NCBI RefSeq assembly: GCF_016714285.1
Contig: NZ_JADJNN010000019.1
Span: 124,001-188,000, forward strand
Reading direction: 5' to 3'
Length of the DNA: 64,000 bases
Origin: Nannocystis sp.
GTDB lineage: Bacteria; Myxococcota_A; Polyangia; Nannocystales; Nannocystaceae
Each line of letters begins with the position of its first letter. Position 1 is the first letter of the stretch. The translations under genes and the position numbers were made by a program. Shown here piece by piece: positions 1 through 9,989 of this stretch. Below the pieces are notes generated by a model. The model was given only the letters and a program-made list of their open reading frames with translations. It did no database searches and was not told the origin of the DNA.

Positions 1-1
1 A

Positions 2-3000
2 CTGCTCGCCGACGACGCCCACGCCGCCGAGCTCGCCGTGGTCATGGCCCGCGCCAACCAGCTCGGCGCACCGCTGCAGCTCGCGCTCACGCACCGCTCG
101 CAGCGAGTGCGCCGGCTGGCGATCGACGCCCTGGTCCACCTCGCCGATCACCCCGCGCAGGGCCCCGACCTCGCCGCCCTCGCGCTCGAGCTGCCGCTCG
201 CGCTGCGCCGCGTCCTGCTCAAGGCCCTGGTCCGCGGCGGCCAGCGAGTCACCGCCCGCCGCCTGTTCCCCGGCCTGCTCGCCCGCTCCGGCCCGCGCGA
301 GGCCGCGGTGCTGCTACCTGTCCTCGAGGACAGCACGCTGCGAGCCCACCTGCCAGCCCTCGCCCACGCGGTCGGCAGCTGGCGCAGCCTCTACCTGCAC
401 CACCCGCGGGTCGTCGTCGATCACCTGGACGCCCGCCTCACCGCCGCCGCCCCGCGCGAGCAGCCCGCGATCTGGATCGGCCACCGCGGCCTCGTCAGCG
501 CGCTCGCCGAGCTCGGCCCCGCCGCCCTCCTCGACCTCCTCGATCGCCACGGCGACAGCTGCCCCGCGAGCCTGCTGTGGGCCCGGCTCGGCGAGCTCGC
601 CCGCGTCGACCCGGAGCGCAGCCTCGCCTGGCTCGAGCGCCCCGAGCCGCGCGCCTGGGCCCTGCGCGCCGGCCTCCCGCGCGGCCTCCTGAACCGCGTC
701 GTCGCCCTGGGACCCGCCCACAAGCTCCGCCTCGCCCGCCTCCTCGGCGAGCAACCCGAGCGGCTCGCCCCGCTGCTGAAGGTCGTCGCGCCCGGCCAGC
801 GCGAGGCCCTGTTCACCGCCGCCTTCGCCGGCCAGGGCCTCGCCGCGCGCGTGTGGCCGGATGTCCTCTTGGACAGCTTGCCGCGGGCCCTCCAGCGCCG
901 CGAGGCCGCCCGCATGCTCGCGTTGCCGCTGGTGCGCGCCGACCCCGAGCGCGGCCAGGCCCTCGCCGCCTACCTCGCGCCGAGCGACGCCGAGGCCACC
1001 TTGCTGCCCACGCTGCGGGCCGCCGACGCCGAGCTGCGCGGCCGCGCCGTCGCCCGCGTGATCGCCTGCGCCGGTCGCGACGGCCGCGTCGCGCCGGCCC
1101 TCGCCCTGCTCGCCCCGCGCCTGCGCAACGACCAGGATCCCGTGCGCCTGCAAGCATTCACCGCCCTCGCGCGGGTCCCCGTCGGCGCCTTCGTCGACGC
1201 CGACGCCGACGCGCTGCGAGCCGTCGTCGTCGCCGCCACCGAGGCCCGCGACACCTCGTACGCGACGCGCCAGCAGATCCAGCAGCTCGCGTTCCGCCTG
1301 CTGCGCGGCCACGCCGAGCGCGCCGGCGAGGGCCTGTTCCAGGCCGGCCTCGATCTCCTCGGCCTGCTCGCCGGCCAGACCGGCACCCTGCAGCTCCCCG
1401 ACCTCTCGCGCGGCCTCCCGCGCCGCAGCGCCCCGGCGATCGTCGCCGCCCTCGCGGCCCGCATCACCGCCGCCAACCAGCGCGATCGCCCCGAGCTCGT
1501 GCTCGGCCTCGCCGCCGCGCTCGGCCGCCGCCGCTTCGGCCTGCAAGCGCTCACCGAGCTCCTCACCCCGCTCACCCGCAAGCAGCCCGTCGGCACCGTC
1601 GCCGGCCGCGCGATCGTCCTCCTGCTCGCCGACCCACAGGGCCGCGACGATCGCGTCCGCGAGCTGATCGCCTGGGACCCCAGCGTTATCACCCTGCAGC
1701 CCGTGCTCATGCACCTGCACCGCCGCCGCCAGGCCTGGCTCGACCCCTTCCTCGACGGCACGCCGCTCAAGGGCCGCTTCGTCAGCGGCGCCACGATCTA
1801 CCTCCTCCCCGTCCACAACGGCTTTCACCGCTGGCTGCCGCGCCAGCAGCGGGCCTTCCTCCGCCTGCTCGTGCTCGCCGCCAGCGACCGCAAGCACCCG
1901 TCCCACAGCCGCGCCGCGATCCTCGGCCAGATCGCCCGCCTCCCGATCGTCGACGCCGCCCTGCTCGCGCCCTTCGTCGCCAGCGACGAGGTCCCGATCG
2001 CCGAGGCCGCTCTCGGCGCGCTGGCCTGGCTGGACGCCCCCGCCGAGGCCCTTCCGCTGCTGCTCGCCAACCTCGACGGCGACCGCGCCCGCGTCGCCAT
2101 GTACGCGCTGCCCCGCGTCGCCCGCTATCTCGACGGAGCCGTCCTCGCCGCCGCCCTGCTCGAGCTGATCGCCGGACCTGGCCGAAAGGTCACGGTGCGC
2201 AAGGAGGCCCTGCGCCTGCTCGGCGAGCACCGCAGCCCCGCCAGCGTGCCCGCGCTGCAGGCCGCGCTGGCCCGCCCCGATCTCCACAAGGACGTCGCCA
2301 TCGCCGTCGGTCACGCCGCCCGCAACCTCCTCGACGACCCCCGCGCGCTCGAGATCCTCGCCCGCCTCGCCGCCTCGCCCGAGCCCGACATCGCCCGCAG
2401 CCTGCTGGACCCGCGCCCCGATCTGCTGCCCGCCCCGGCCCGCCCCGGCTACGCCGCGCTGGTCCGCGGCCTGGTCCGTCACCCCGATCTCGCGACCCGC
2501 CGCGCCGCCACCCGCGCCCTGCCGATCTGGTCTTCGGGACAGGAGGCAACGATCGCCGACGACCTGGTAGCGACCCTGCTCGACCTCGTCGCCGGCGACA
2601 CCTGGTCCGACGCCTGCGCCGCGCTCGTCGCCGTCGCCGCCGACGGCCGCTGCAGCGCCGCCCTCGAGCGCGCCGCCGCCAGCCTCGCCGCGAGCGCCGA
2701 CCTCCAGCTCCCACACACACCAGCGACCTCCGCCACGCCGCCCGCCACCAGCGCCACGACCTCCGCAACGCCACCCACCACCAGCACCACGACCTCCGCC
2801 GCCTCGCCGCTGGCGGTGCTCCTGACCGGCGACGCCGCGATCCCGCACGACGCCCGCGATCTCCCCGCCCGTCAGCGCCTGCTCGCCCTGGTCGCCGCGC
2901 TGCGCGGGCAGGAGCTCGCGCGCCGCCTCGAGCGCCGCGCCGATCTCGAGCGAGTCGCCGACGCCCTCGTCGCCGACGACCTCTGGCCGCTGGCCGCCGG

Positions 3001-3370
3001 CCTGCGCCTCGCCGGCCTCGATCTCGCCGCCACCGCGACCGCCGCCGACGCCCTCCGCACCCTCGCCGCCGACGCCCGCGCCGACGCCTTCCTCGGCGAG
3101 CTCATCACCTGCCTCTCGGGACAGATCGACGCCAGCTCGGCCCGCTGTGATCCGCACGCGCTGCTAGCCCTCGCCGCCGCGCTGGCCGGCGCCGCCGCCC
3201 CGGCCGCCCGCCTCGCGGTCGCGCTCGTCGCCGCCGCCGGCACGCGCAGCACCTGGCCCGACGCCGCCCGCGACGCGCTCACTTATCTTCGCGCCCACGC
3301 CGACCTGCGGGTGCGCCACGCCGCCCGTCAGGTCTTCACCGACCCGGAGGCGCCGGTCCTACCCCTGTGA
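2..3370 (+). CDS. HEAT-like repeat protein, 5' end outside the window
   Basis: The frame is open from base 2 with no stop before the first GTG at 38, so the gene very probably begins upstream. The visible 1122 codons are almost entirely Leu/Ala/Arg-rich helical pairs recurring about every 30-40 residues, as in HEAT or PBS-lyase-type repeat scaffolds, which act in protein-protein binding. No catalytic motif or membrane segment was seen. Near residue 900 a Thr/Ser/Pro/Ala low-complexity linker (bases 2704-2805) separates the long repeat array from a last helical section. Its stop (3368-3370) abuts the stop of the convergent ADYC gene with no gap. The family call rests on repeat pattern only; the partner is unknown. 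Confidence 0.6.
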   Translation: MLADDAHAAELAVVMARANQLGAPLQLALTHRSQRVRRLAIDALVHLADHPAQGPDLAALALELPLALRRVLLKALVRGGQRVTARRLFPGLLARSGPREAAVLLPVLEDSTLRAHLPALAHAVGSWRSLYLHHPRVVVDHLDARLTAAAPREQPAIWIGHRGLVSALAELGPAALLDLLDRHGDSCPASLLWARLGELARVDPERSLAWLERPEPRAWALRAGLPRGLLNRVVALGPAHKLRLARLLGEQPERLAPLLKVVAPGQREALFTAAFAGQGLAARVWPDVLLDSLPRALQRREAARMLALPLVRADPERGQALAAYLAPSDAEATLLPTLRAADAELRGRAVARVIACAGRDGRVAPALALLAPRLRNDQDPVRLQAFTALARVPVGAFVDADADALRAVVVAATEARDTSYATRQQIQQLAFRLLRGHAERAGEGLFQAGLDLLGLLAGQTGTLQLPDLSRGLPRRSAPAIVAALAARITAANQRDRPELVLGLAAALGRRRFGLQALTELLTPLTRKQPVGTVAGRAIVLLLADPQGRDDRVRELIAWDPSVITLQPVLMHLHRRRQAWLDPFLDGTPLKGRFVSGATIYLLPVHNGFHRWLPRQQRAFLRLLVLAASDRKHPSHSRAAILGQIARLPIVDAALLAPFVASDEVPIAEAALGALAWLDAPAEALPLLLANLDGDRARVAMYALPRVARYLDGAVLAAALLELIAGPGRKVTVRKEALRLLGEHRSPASVPALQAALARPDLHKDVAIAVGHAARNLLDDPRALEILARLAASPEPDIARSLLDPRPDLLPAPARPGYAALVRGLVRHPDLATRRAATRALPIWSSGQEATIADDLVATLLDLVAGDTWSDACAALVAVAADGRCSAALERAAASLAASADLQLPHTPATSATPPATSATTSATPPTTSTTTSAASPLAVLLTGDAAIPHDARDLPARQRLLALVAALRGQELARRLERRADLERVADALVADDLWPLAAGLRLAGLDLAATATAADALRTLAADARADAFLGELITCLSGQIDASSARCDPHALLALAAALAGAAAPAARLAVALVAAAGTRSTWPDAARDALTYLRAHADLRVRHAARQVFTDPEAPVLPL
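319..332. repeat. TGTCC-N4-GGACA palindrome, copy 1 (inside HEAT-like gene)
   Basis: TGTCC-TCGA-GGACA. With one flanking base on each side it is a perfect 16-bp palindrome (318-333). It belongs to the dispersed family described in the findings and lies in frame in coding sequence. Confidence 0.7.
862..875. repeat. TGTCC-N4-GGACA palindrome, copy 2 (inside HEAT-like gene)
   Basis: TGTCC-TCTT-GGACA, within coding sequence of the same gene as copy 1. Confidence 0.65.
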
Positions 3371-4336
3371 TCAGCTCGCGTTGATCTTGGTCCAAAACAG
3401 CGTGCCGCTGAACGTCGTCATGCTGGTGTTGCTTGGGCACAGCGGCAGCGCCTGCCCATCGCAGACCACCTGCGCCGCCGAGTAGATCGAGCTGCGCGGC
3501 GTACCGACGCAGGCCGCCCCGGTCTTGGTCCACACCACCTCGGTCGGGTCGCTCGCGTGCACGAAGGTGTTGATGTTGTACTTGTCGCGCAGCTGCAGCG
3601 AGGTGCCCGTCTCGGTCCACGGCGTGCCGTCGAAGCAGTAGTCGGCCCGGACCACGCGGGTCGCCACCTCGAAGTCCGACAGCACCCGATCCCACGGCTT
3701 GTAGCCCCACACGATCGCCTTGCCGACCGCCCCCGAGGTGCACGCCAGGTATACGGTGTCCTTGCGCGTCGCCATGGCGCCGGTCATCGCGTCGACCGTG
3801 ACGTCCTTGATCGGGATCAGCGTGTGATTGCCGGCCGAGTCGGCATCGCACACCGGGACCACGTTGCCCTCGAGGTCGAGGGTCTCGAACACGTAGCGCG
3901 ACTCATCCGGCGACACCTGCACGTGCGACGCGATCCAGATCTCGGCCGCGACGCCCTCGTCGTCCTCGCCCTCGACCAGCGTCAGCTGCCAGCGCGAGCC
4001 GACCAGGTCAGCCCCGCTGTAGGTCGTGGTGCCGACCTTCGCCTTGAGGTTGCCGTCGACCGCCGACACGCTGCTCGCCGTCAGCCATTGATCGCCGGGC
4101 CGCCGGATCTGCAGGCCATTGAAGCGCACCCCGTCGTGGCTCGCGCCCTTGAGGTCGATCTCCGAGAACAGCGTCGCACCGATCAAGCTGGTGTTGAGCC
4201 ACACCCCGCCGAAGCCGCCGCCCCCGGGGCGCAGCGTGACCTCACCGAGGTCTTCGTCGACCCCCTCGATCCCGTCACAGCCGGCGACGAGGCCGGCGCT
4301 CACGATCAACAAGGAAAACAGGCTGCGAGCGTTCAT
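3371..4336 (-). CDS. ADYC-domain secreted lipoprotein
   Basis: About 321 residues. The chosen ATG at 4336 has GGAGAA about seven bases upstream, better than an ATG eight codons earlier. The N-terminus (MNARSLFSLLIVSAGLVAGC) is a lipoprotein signal with a VAGC lipobox, so the protein should be exported and lipidated. The body carries the diagnostic Ala-Asp-Tyr-Cys motif followed by FDGTPW and several paired Cys. This matches the ADYC-domain family (expanded in myxobacteria, function unknown). It is convergent with the HEAT-like gene and divergent from the kinase gene across about 500 bases. The product class is well supported by motif and signal; the role is unknown. Confidence 0.8.
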   Translation of the reverse strand: MNARSLFSLLIVSAGLVAGCDGIEGVDEDLGEVTLRPGGGGFGGVWLNTSLIGATLFSEIDLKGASHDGVRFNGLQIRRPGDQWLTASSVSAVDGNLKAKVGTTTYSGADLVGSRWQLTLVEGEDDEGVAAEIWIASHVQVSPDESRYVFETLDLEGNVVPVCDADSAGNHTLIPIKDVTVDAMTGAMATRKDTVYLACTSGAVGKAIVWGYKPWDRVLSDFEVATRVVRADYCFDGTPWTETGTSLQLRDKYNINTFVHASDPTEVVWTKTGAACVGTPRSSIYSAAQVVCDGQALPLCPSNTSMTTFSGTLFWTKINAS

Positions 4337-4835
4337 GGTGGTTCTCCGGCGAGCGCTCATTGCGACCCGCTGCGCCCCGACTCTGCGACCTCATCGCACC
4401 TCGGCCAGCGCTACATTTTCCTGCACCGATCGGCCCGACGCTCCGACACGAACAACTCAGGATCCACCCTGCGGTTTCGCGGCGCTCCTGCGAATTGCCA
4501 GCACCCGCACCGGCCAAGACCGCCGCCTACCCTGCCACCCGTCGCCATCAGAGTCCGCACGAGCCCCGGACATTCGCCAGCCGCGTCGCCGCCGCGCGAC
4601 CCACGAGGAAGTGCGAGGTGTCCGCCAGGCCGCAGCCACGCGGCGCCTGCGCTGTCGCTGCCCCGGGCACGATTCATGGCTGTCTCCACAGACATGTCCT
4701 CAGGGACATATCCCATCCCCGCACCGCGCCGCGCCCGCAGCAGCCCGCGTCCGCGCCCGCGCCCGCGCCCGCGTCCTCCCGCGCGGCGCCCCGGCCCGAT
4801 CGCCCCTATCCTCGCGGCGTCGACGGGCAGGTGGC
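4337..4835. other. Intergenic region between divergent ADYC and kinase genes
   Basis: About 500 bases without a convincing gene on either strand; the open frames here are compositional. It holds a TGTCC-TCAG-GGACA palindrome and a degenerate hexanucleotide run of CGCCCG type at about 4745-4775. Promoters for both neighbours must lie here, but I could not place -35/-10 boxes with confidence. Confidence 0.5.
4695..4708. repeat. TGTCC-N4-GGACA palindrome, copy 3 (intergenic)
   Basis: TGTCC-TCAG-GGACA, with arms extended by one base to ATGTCC/GGACAT. It lies about 130 bases upstream of the kinase start. Confidence 0.65.
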
Positions 4836-7800
4836 ATGGCAACGCGGACGGGCGAGACGGTCGGGGAGGGCCAGAAGACGCTGGTCGCGCCCCCGCCGAC
4901 GGCCGTCGCTACCGTCGAGCACCGCGCCGCGCTGGCGGCGACCCAGCTGGTCGCGCGCCCCCCGATCGCCGACGACGGCCGCCGGACCCCGCTGCCCCTG
5001 ACACCGCCGCGACCCGCCGGACTGCTCGCCCGCATCGGCCGCTTCACCGTGCTGGGGCGCCTCGGTGAGGGCGCCATGGGCATCGTCTACGCCGCCTACG
5101 ACGATCAGCTCGACCGCAAGGTCGCCGTCAAGGTGCTGCGCAGCGACACCACCCGCCACGCGCCCCAGGCCCGCGACCGCCTGCTCCGCGAGGCCCAGGC
5201 GATGGCCCGCCTCTCGCACCCCAACATCGTCACCGTGCACGAGGTCGGCGCCCACGACGGCGAGGTGTTCATCGCCATGGAGTTCGTGCGCGGCCAGAGC
5301 CTGGCCAGCTGGATGCGCACGCCCCGGAGCTGGCGCACCAGCGTCGAGACCCTGCTGCTCGCCGGCCGCGGCCTCGCGGCGGCCCACGCCGCTGGCCTCG
5401 TCCACCGCGACTTCAAGCCCGCCAACGTGCTCGTCGGCAGCGACGGCGCCGTCAAGGTCCTCGACTTCGGCCTCGCCCGCGCCGTCGACCACGTGGCGAT
5501 CGCCGACACGCCCGCGCCGCTGCACAGCCCACACGCCACCTCCTTCGACGCCCACCTCACCCACACCGGCGCGGTCCTCGGGACCCCCGCGTTCATGGCC
5601 CCCGAGCAGCACCTGGGCCTGCCCGCGACCGCCCAGAGCGATCAGTTCAGCTTCTGCGTCAGCCTCTACGAGGCGCTCTACGGCCAGCCCCCCTTCGACG
5701 ACAGCAGCCTGCTCACGCTCGCCTACGCGGTCACCCAGGGCAAGCTGCGCGAGCCCCCCAGCGGCGCCACCGTGCCCGCCGCGCTGCTGCAGATCATCAC
5801 CCGCGGCCTCGCCGTCGATCCAGAGCGCCGCTTCCCGTCGATGACCACGTTGCTGGCCGCGCTCGCCCGCACGCTCGAGCGCCGGCGCGTCCCGTGGTTC
5901 GTCGTCGCCGGCGTCGCCGGACTGATCGCCGCCGCCGGCTTCACCGCCGCCTCGCTGCGCCCCGGCGAGGACGCCTGCGCCGCCGCCAGCCACGAGCTCG
6001 TCGGGGTCTGGGACGAAGCGGCCGCCACCGCCGTCCGCGACGGCCTGCGCAGCACCGGGCGGAGCTTCGCCGACGACACCTGGACCCGCGTCCAGGCCCG
6101 CCTCGACGCCTACGCCCGCGAGCTCGTCGACATGCGCCACGACGCCTGCCAGGCCCACGACCAGGGCCGCGCCTCGACCCGCCTCTTCGATCTGCGCACC
6201 GCCTGCCTCGACCAGCGCCACACCAGCCTCGCTGCCTTCGTCGCGATCTTGCAGCGCGCCGACGCCGAGGTGCTCGCCAACGCCGCCGCGGCCGCGGCCA
6301 ACCTGCCGCCGATCGCCAGCTGCGGCGACACCCAGGCGCTCACCGACGCCGTCCCACCGCCCGACGACCCCGCCAGCGCCGCCCGCGTCGCCGAGCTGCG
6401 CGGCGTGCTGGCCGAGGCCCACGCGCACGAGCTCGCCGGCCAGTTCGCCCGCGGCCTCGAACTGGTCGACGGCATCGTCCCCGGCGAGCTCGACTACCCG
6501 CCGCTGCGCGCCGAGATCGGCCTGCGTCGCGGCAGCCTCCTCAGCGAGGCCGGCCGCCACGGCGAGGCCCTCAGCGAGCTCACCGCGGCCCTGAGCGTCG
6601 CCATCGCCAGCGGCCACGACCTCGCCGCCGCCACCATCGCCACCCGCCGCGACTTCGTCCGCGCCGCCCGCCTGCAGCAGGGCCACGAGGTCCTCGCCGA
6701 CGCGCCGATCGTCGACGGCCTGGTCGCCCGCGTCGAGTCGACCCGCGAGGGTCGCGAGCAGCGCGGCGACCACCTCAACAACCTCGGCATCGCCCACGCC
6801 GTGCTCGGCGAGCTGCAGCCCGCCCGCGACTACTTCATCGCCTCGATCGCCGCCCGCCGGGCCGTCCTCGGCGACGATCACCCGCAGGTCGTCTACGCCC
6901 TCGGCAACCTCGGCCTCGCCCTGCTCAGCAGCGACGACGCCGCCGAGGCGACCCGCCAGCTGCGCACCGCCTTCCGCGGCGCCGAGTCGAGCCTCGGCCC
7001 CAAGCACCCGCACGTCGCCCTCCTCGCGATCAACCTCGGCATCGGCCTCCTCAGCCTGCACCACCAGCGCGAGGCCGCCGGCTACTTCGCGCGGGCCCTC
7101 GCGCTGCAGACCGAGCTGCTCGGCCCCGACGCCCCCGACCTCCACTACGTGCTCACCGCGATCGGCGACCTCGCGCTCGCCCAGCGCCGCTGCGTCGACG
7201 CCGAGGCCAGCTACCGCCGCGCCCTCCAGATGCTCGGCGAGGGCGAGGCCCCGACCAACCCCGCCGCCCTCACCCCGCTGCTCGGGCTCGCCAGGGCGGC
7301 CGCCTGCCGCGACGACTTCGCCGCCGCCCGCCGCCACTTCGCCCGCGCCCACGCGCTGGTCGGCGAGCTTCGGCGCCGACGAGCTGCGCGCCGCCGAGGT
7401 CGCCGATCACCACGGCGACATGCTGCTCCGCGCCGGCGAGCCCAAGCCCGCGCTCGCGCAGTACCTCCGTGGCCTCGAGATCCGCAAGGCCCGCCTGCCC
7501 CAGGGCGCCCCGCTGCTCGCCGAGTCGCTGCGCCGCCTCGCCGAGCTCGACCGCCGCGGCGGCCGCTACCCCGAGGCCGCCGCCCTGCTGCAGCAGGCCC
7601 AGACCCTGCGCGAGGGCGGGCCGATGGCCGAGAGCCCCGAGGCCGCCGAGATCCACCTGCGCCTCGGCGACCTCGCGCTCGAGCGCGGCCAGGCCACCGT
7701 CGCCCGCGCCGACTACGAGCGCGCCGTCGCCATCTACACCGCCGTCAGCGACAGCGACACCCCCAACCTCGCCCTGGCCCGCTTCGGCCTCGCCCGCGCC

Positions 7801-7941
7801 CTCAGCAGCGAGTCTGGCGGGCTCGCCCCCAACGCCCGTGGCCTCGCCGAGCAGGCCCTCGCCGCCCTCCAGTCGCGCGGCCCAGCGTATGAGCCCGAGC
7901 AAAAGGCGATCCGCGCCTGGCTCGCCGCCCGCGCCCGGTGA
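4836..7941 (+). CDS. Serine/threonine protein kinase with C-terminal TPR region (one frameshift)
   Basis: The start ATG at 4836 has a GGCAGGTGG-type ribosome site. After a roughly 68-residue linker comes a complete Hanks-type kinase domain (about 70-345): Gly loop GRLGEGAMG, Lys in VAVKVLR, catalytic HRDFKPAN and DFGLAR. One membrane segment follows (about 353-375), then a long helical region rich in TPR-like pairs. This is the membrane kinase-TPR layout common in myxobacteria. Reading changes frame at about 7369: an extra base in GAGCTTCGG turns GELGADEL into a shadow frame, and the last 190 codons continue in frame 1 to the TGA at 7939-7941. Because both sides read as good TPR sequence, a consensus indel is more likely than real truncation. 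Substrates are unknown. Confidence 0.88.
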
Positions 7942-8078
7942 TCACAGGACCATATGAGTCACTTGCGTGGGCGCAATATCCCGTGAGCTGGACGCAGGGT
8001 ATTGGACATACACCGGACAATCGAACGAATCCCGGTAGGTCGCGGCGATCGACGAATCGCTACTTGTCCGTCGCCTTC

Positions 8079-8337
8079 TCATAGGGCTGAGCAGCGGCTT
8101 GTCAGGCCACGCCATATGAAAAGAGATGGGGGACCGAGCAGCAACAGGCGGAGGGCGTCCTCCACGTGTACGTTTGTGTACTCGGGGTGGTGAGCGCGGA
8201 TCCCGCGCGGCGGTGATGATCCGCGCTCGTCGGACATCTGGCAGCGCGAGCTCAAGGCGCCGTGCGTCGCTCATCCGACGGTAGACGGCAAACTGAACCG
8301 CATCAGCCTCCGGCGTCGCGTCTGCGGCGTGTGGCAT
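8079..8337 (-). pseudogene. Remnant of a small conserved protein (VYRRMSDARRLELAL type)
   Basis: From the ATG at 8337 the first frame reads MPHAADATPEADAVQFAVYR, then RRMSDARRLELAL. A shift leads to an MSDE-like segment, another to HPEYTNVHVEDALRLLLLG, and another to FHMAWPDKPLLSP. The segments lie in the right order and resemble a roughly 100-residue hypothetical family that I recall from toxin-antitoxin-like pairs with nucleotidyltransferases (pattern: RRMS-x-ARR, then RHPEY, then a Leu-rich helix, then AWPD-x-PLL). At least three frame changes make it non-functional as given. The family assignment is from memory of the pattern and is tentative. Confidence 0.45.
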
Positions 8338-8698
8338 GGCTTCAGGCCCACGATATCCGGGGCCGCACGCGCGCGCCAGCGTCGCGGGGACGGCCGAGCG
8401 TCGGGGCAGTGCGGCGATCAGGCCGCGGGTGAACAAAGGCGTTCGCCGCGAAGGCGTACAGCGGGTGAAGCGTCGGCCCTCCCACAGCCAAGACGGACGT
8501 CGACCACGGTTCGCCCTGACGGCGTGGGCGGGCACCAGCCGGCACCCGGCACCGACACCACCCGGCACCCTCGATACCGAGACCGACACCGACACCAACA
8601 CCGACACCGGCACGACCGCCTGACCCCGCGACTCGCCGGCCTCCCGACCTCGACTCCGACCGGCGGCCGCGTGTATTGTCGACGCCGGGCGCACCTCG
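8338..8698. other. Non-coding or decayed stretch upstream of the STAND island
   Basis: No recognisable gene. It contains an imperfect GACACC-type hexamer run (about 8577-8612). The local reading frames on both strands look compositional. Confidence 0.4.
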
Positions 8699-8862
8699 TT
8701 GCAGCTCCCCGGTCCGCCCAGGCTGTTCGGACGCGATCGACAACTCGAAGAGCTCGACGACGCCTACGGCCGACGCCTCGAAGAGCTCGCCGACGCCGAG
8801 ACCGAGACCCTCACCTGGCCCGCCCCTGAACCTCCTCCTCCGCTCGTTCCACCTTCGCCCCG
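8699..8862 (+). pseudogene. Scar of a deleted STAND-TPR paralog
   Basis: A short open stretch joins a sequence like the beginning of a STAND NTPase (LFGRDRQLEELD; compare HGAPELFGRERD at about 10180-10215 in the neighbour) directly to YGRRLEELADAE...LTWP. The latter is nearly identical in DNA to the last 70 bases of the neighbouring STAND gene (12592-12670). The roughly 850 residues expected between the two are missing. This is most simply a paralog with a large internal deletion. Confidence 0.5.
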
Positions 8863-8874
8863 CGGAGCACGCCC

Positions 8875-9989
8875 ATGCTGACACCCCCCTGGGACCCGAC
8901 CTTACGCCCCGATATCGCCATCCTCATCGCCCTCCCCGAGGAGTTCCGCACCCTCGCGGATGAATATTCGCGCGACTGGTACCCCATCCAAATCCCCTAT
9001 ACCTCGGCAGGCGATTTCCTATTCGTCGGGCCGGGTGGATATCGCTGCATGGCCACGCTCATGCCGAAAATGGGCCCTTCCGTCGCGGCTGGTCAGCATG
9101 CGGTTACTCGCGCCGCGTCCAGCTGCCATCATCAACATCGGCATCGTCAGCGGACCTGGCGACGGCGACGTGTGCATCGGCGACGTAATCGTGCCCGCGC
9201 CAGGTCGACGCCTACGACGAGACAGGGAAGATCCACGAGAAGGAGGATCGGCCGCGATGGCAGCGCCGCGGCGCGAGCTACAGCCCGAGCCGGTACCTGG
9301 TCGTCGACGTCCAGCAGCTCGAGCACACGGCCCGCGCAGACTTCGTCCGCTGGACCGACGACGGTGCCGATCAATTGAACAGCCTCCGTGTGGGACCGGA
9401 CGGGCCTCGGATCGCCAAGCTCGTGAGCTCCCAGTTGCTCCGCGATCGGCCGATCGTGAACACGAGCCACCTCGCCTCCGGGAGCTTCGTTATCGCCAGC
9501 AAGACCTTCGCCGAATTCGTCCGCGAGGCCAATGCGGACCGCTTCGCCGCAGAGATGGAGGCCGCGGGGATGATGGCGGCTTCCGAGTACCTGCGGGATC
9601 CGGGCCGACGACGCACTGGTCGTGCGCGGAATCTCCGATCACGTAGACGCCGACAAGAAGGAGGTCGACGCGATCGGCAACGGCGCACTGCGACGGCTCG
9701 CCATGGCCAACGCCTGGCGCCTGGTCTGCGATGCTTCATGCGGCTGGTCGCTTGCCCGCGCCGACGCTCGAGCCGCTCTCGACACCGCAACGGACCGAGC
9801 GCCTCCACCCTCCCGGAGCAGCTGCACCGCCATCCGCACCAGGCTCCGCCGCCCTGAAAGGTGGCAAGCGAAGCTGGAGTACCCGCTCGACCAAGAGCCG
9901 ATCACGGTCGATCCGACGCGAAGTACCGCCTGCAACATCTGATCGACGAAGCTCGCACCAAGATCCGTGAGCTCGGAGGTACAGCATGA
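8875..9989 (+). pseudogene. Nucleoside phosphorylase-like effector with C-terminal adaptor domain (multiple frameshifts)
   Basis: The ATG at 8875 has GGAG eight bases upstream. Conceptual reading across shifts (about 9090, 9198, 9600, 9740, 9920) gives a PNP/MTA-SAH nucleosidase fold: IAILIALPEEFRTL at the start, IINIGIVSGPGDGDVCIGDV, SFVIASKTFAEFV, EMEAAGMM, and RGISDHVDADKK near the C-terminus. These match conserved positions of purine/uridine phosphorylases. The last 40 residues (about 9860-9985) form a helical domain (KLEYPLDQEP, then KYRLQHLIDEARTKIREL) that reappears at the start of the next gene. The stop overlaps the next start as ATGA. Such phosphorylase domains occur as NTP/nucleoside-targeting effectors in bacterial conflict systems. 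As given it cannot make one protein. Confidence 0.65.

Noticed and set aside
314..3157. Very long open frame on the minus strand opposite the HEAT-like gene
   Set aside because: Gly/Glu/Ala-rich antisense product typical of high G+C third-base bias; no start site or family pattern.
4806..7352. 848-codon minus-strand frame opposite the kinase gene
   Set aside because: Antisense shadow of a well-supported kinase domain.
8002..8193. 63-codon plus-strand frame before the STAND island
   Set aside because: Arg/Ser-rich compositional product without ribosome site; the minus strand carries a better remnant.
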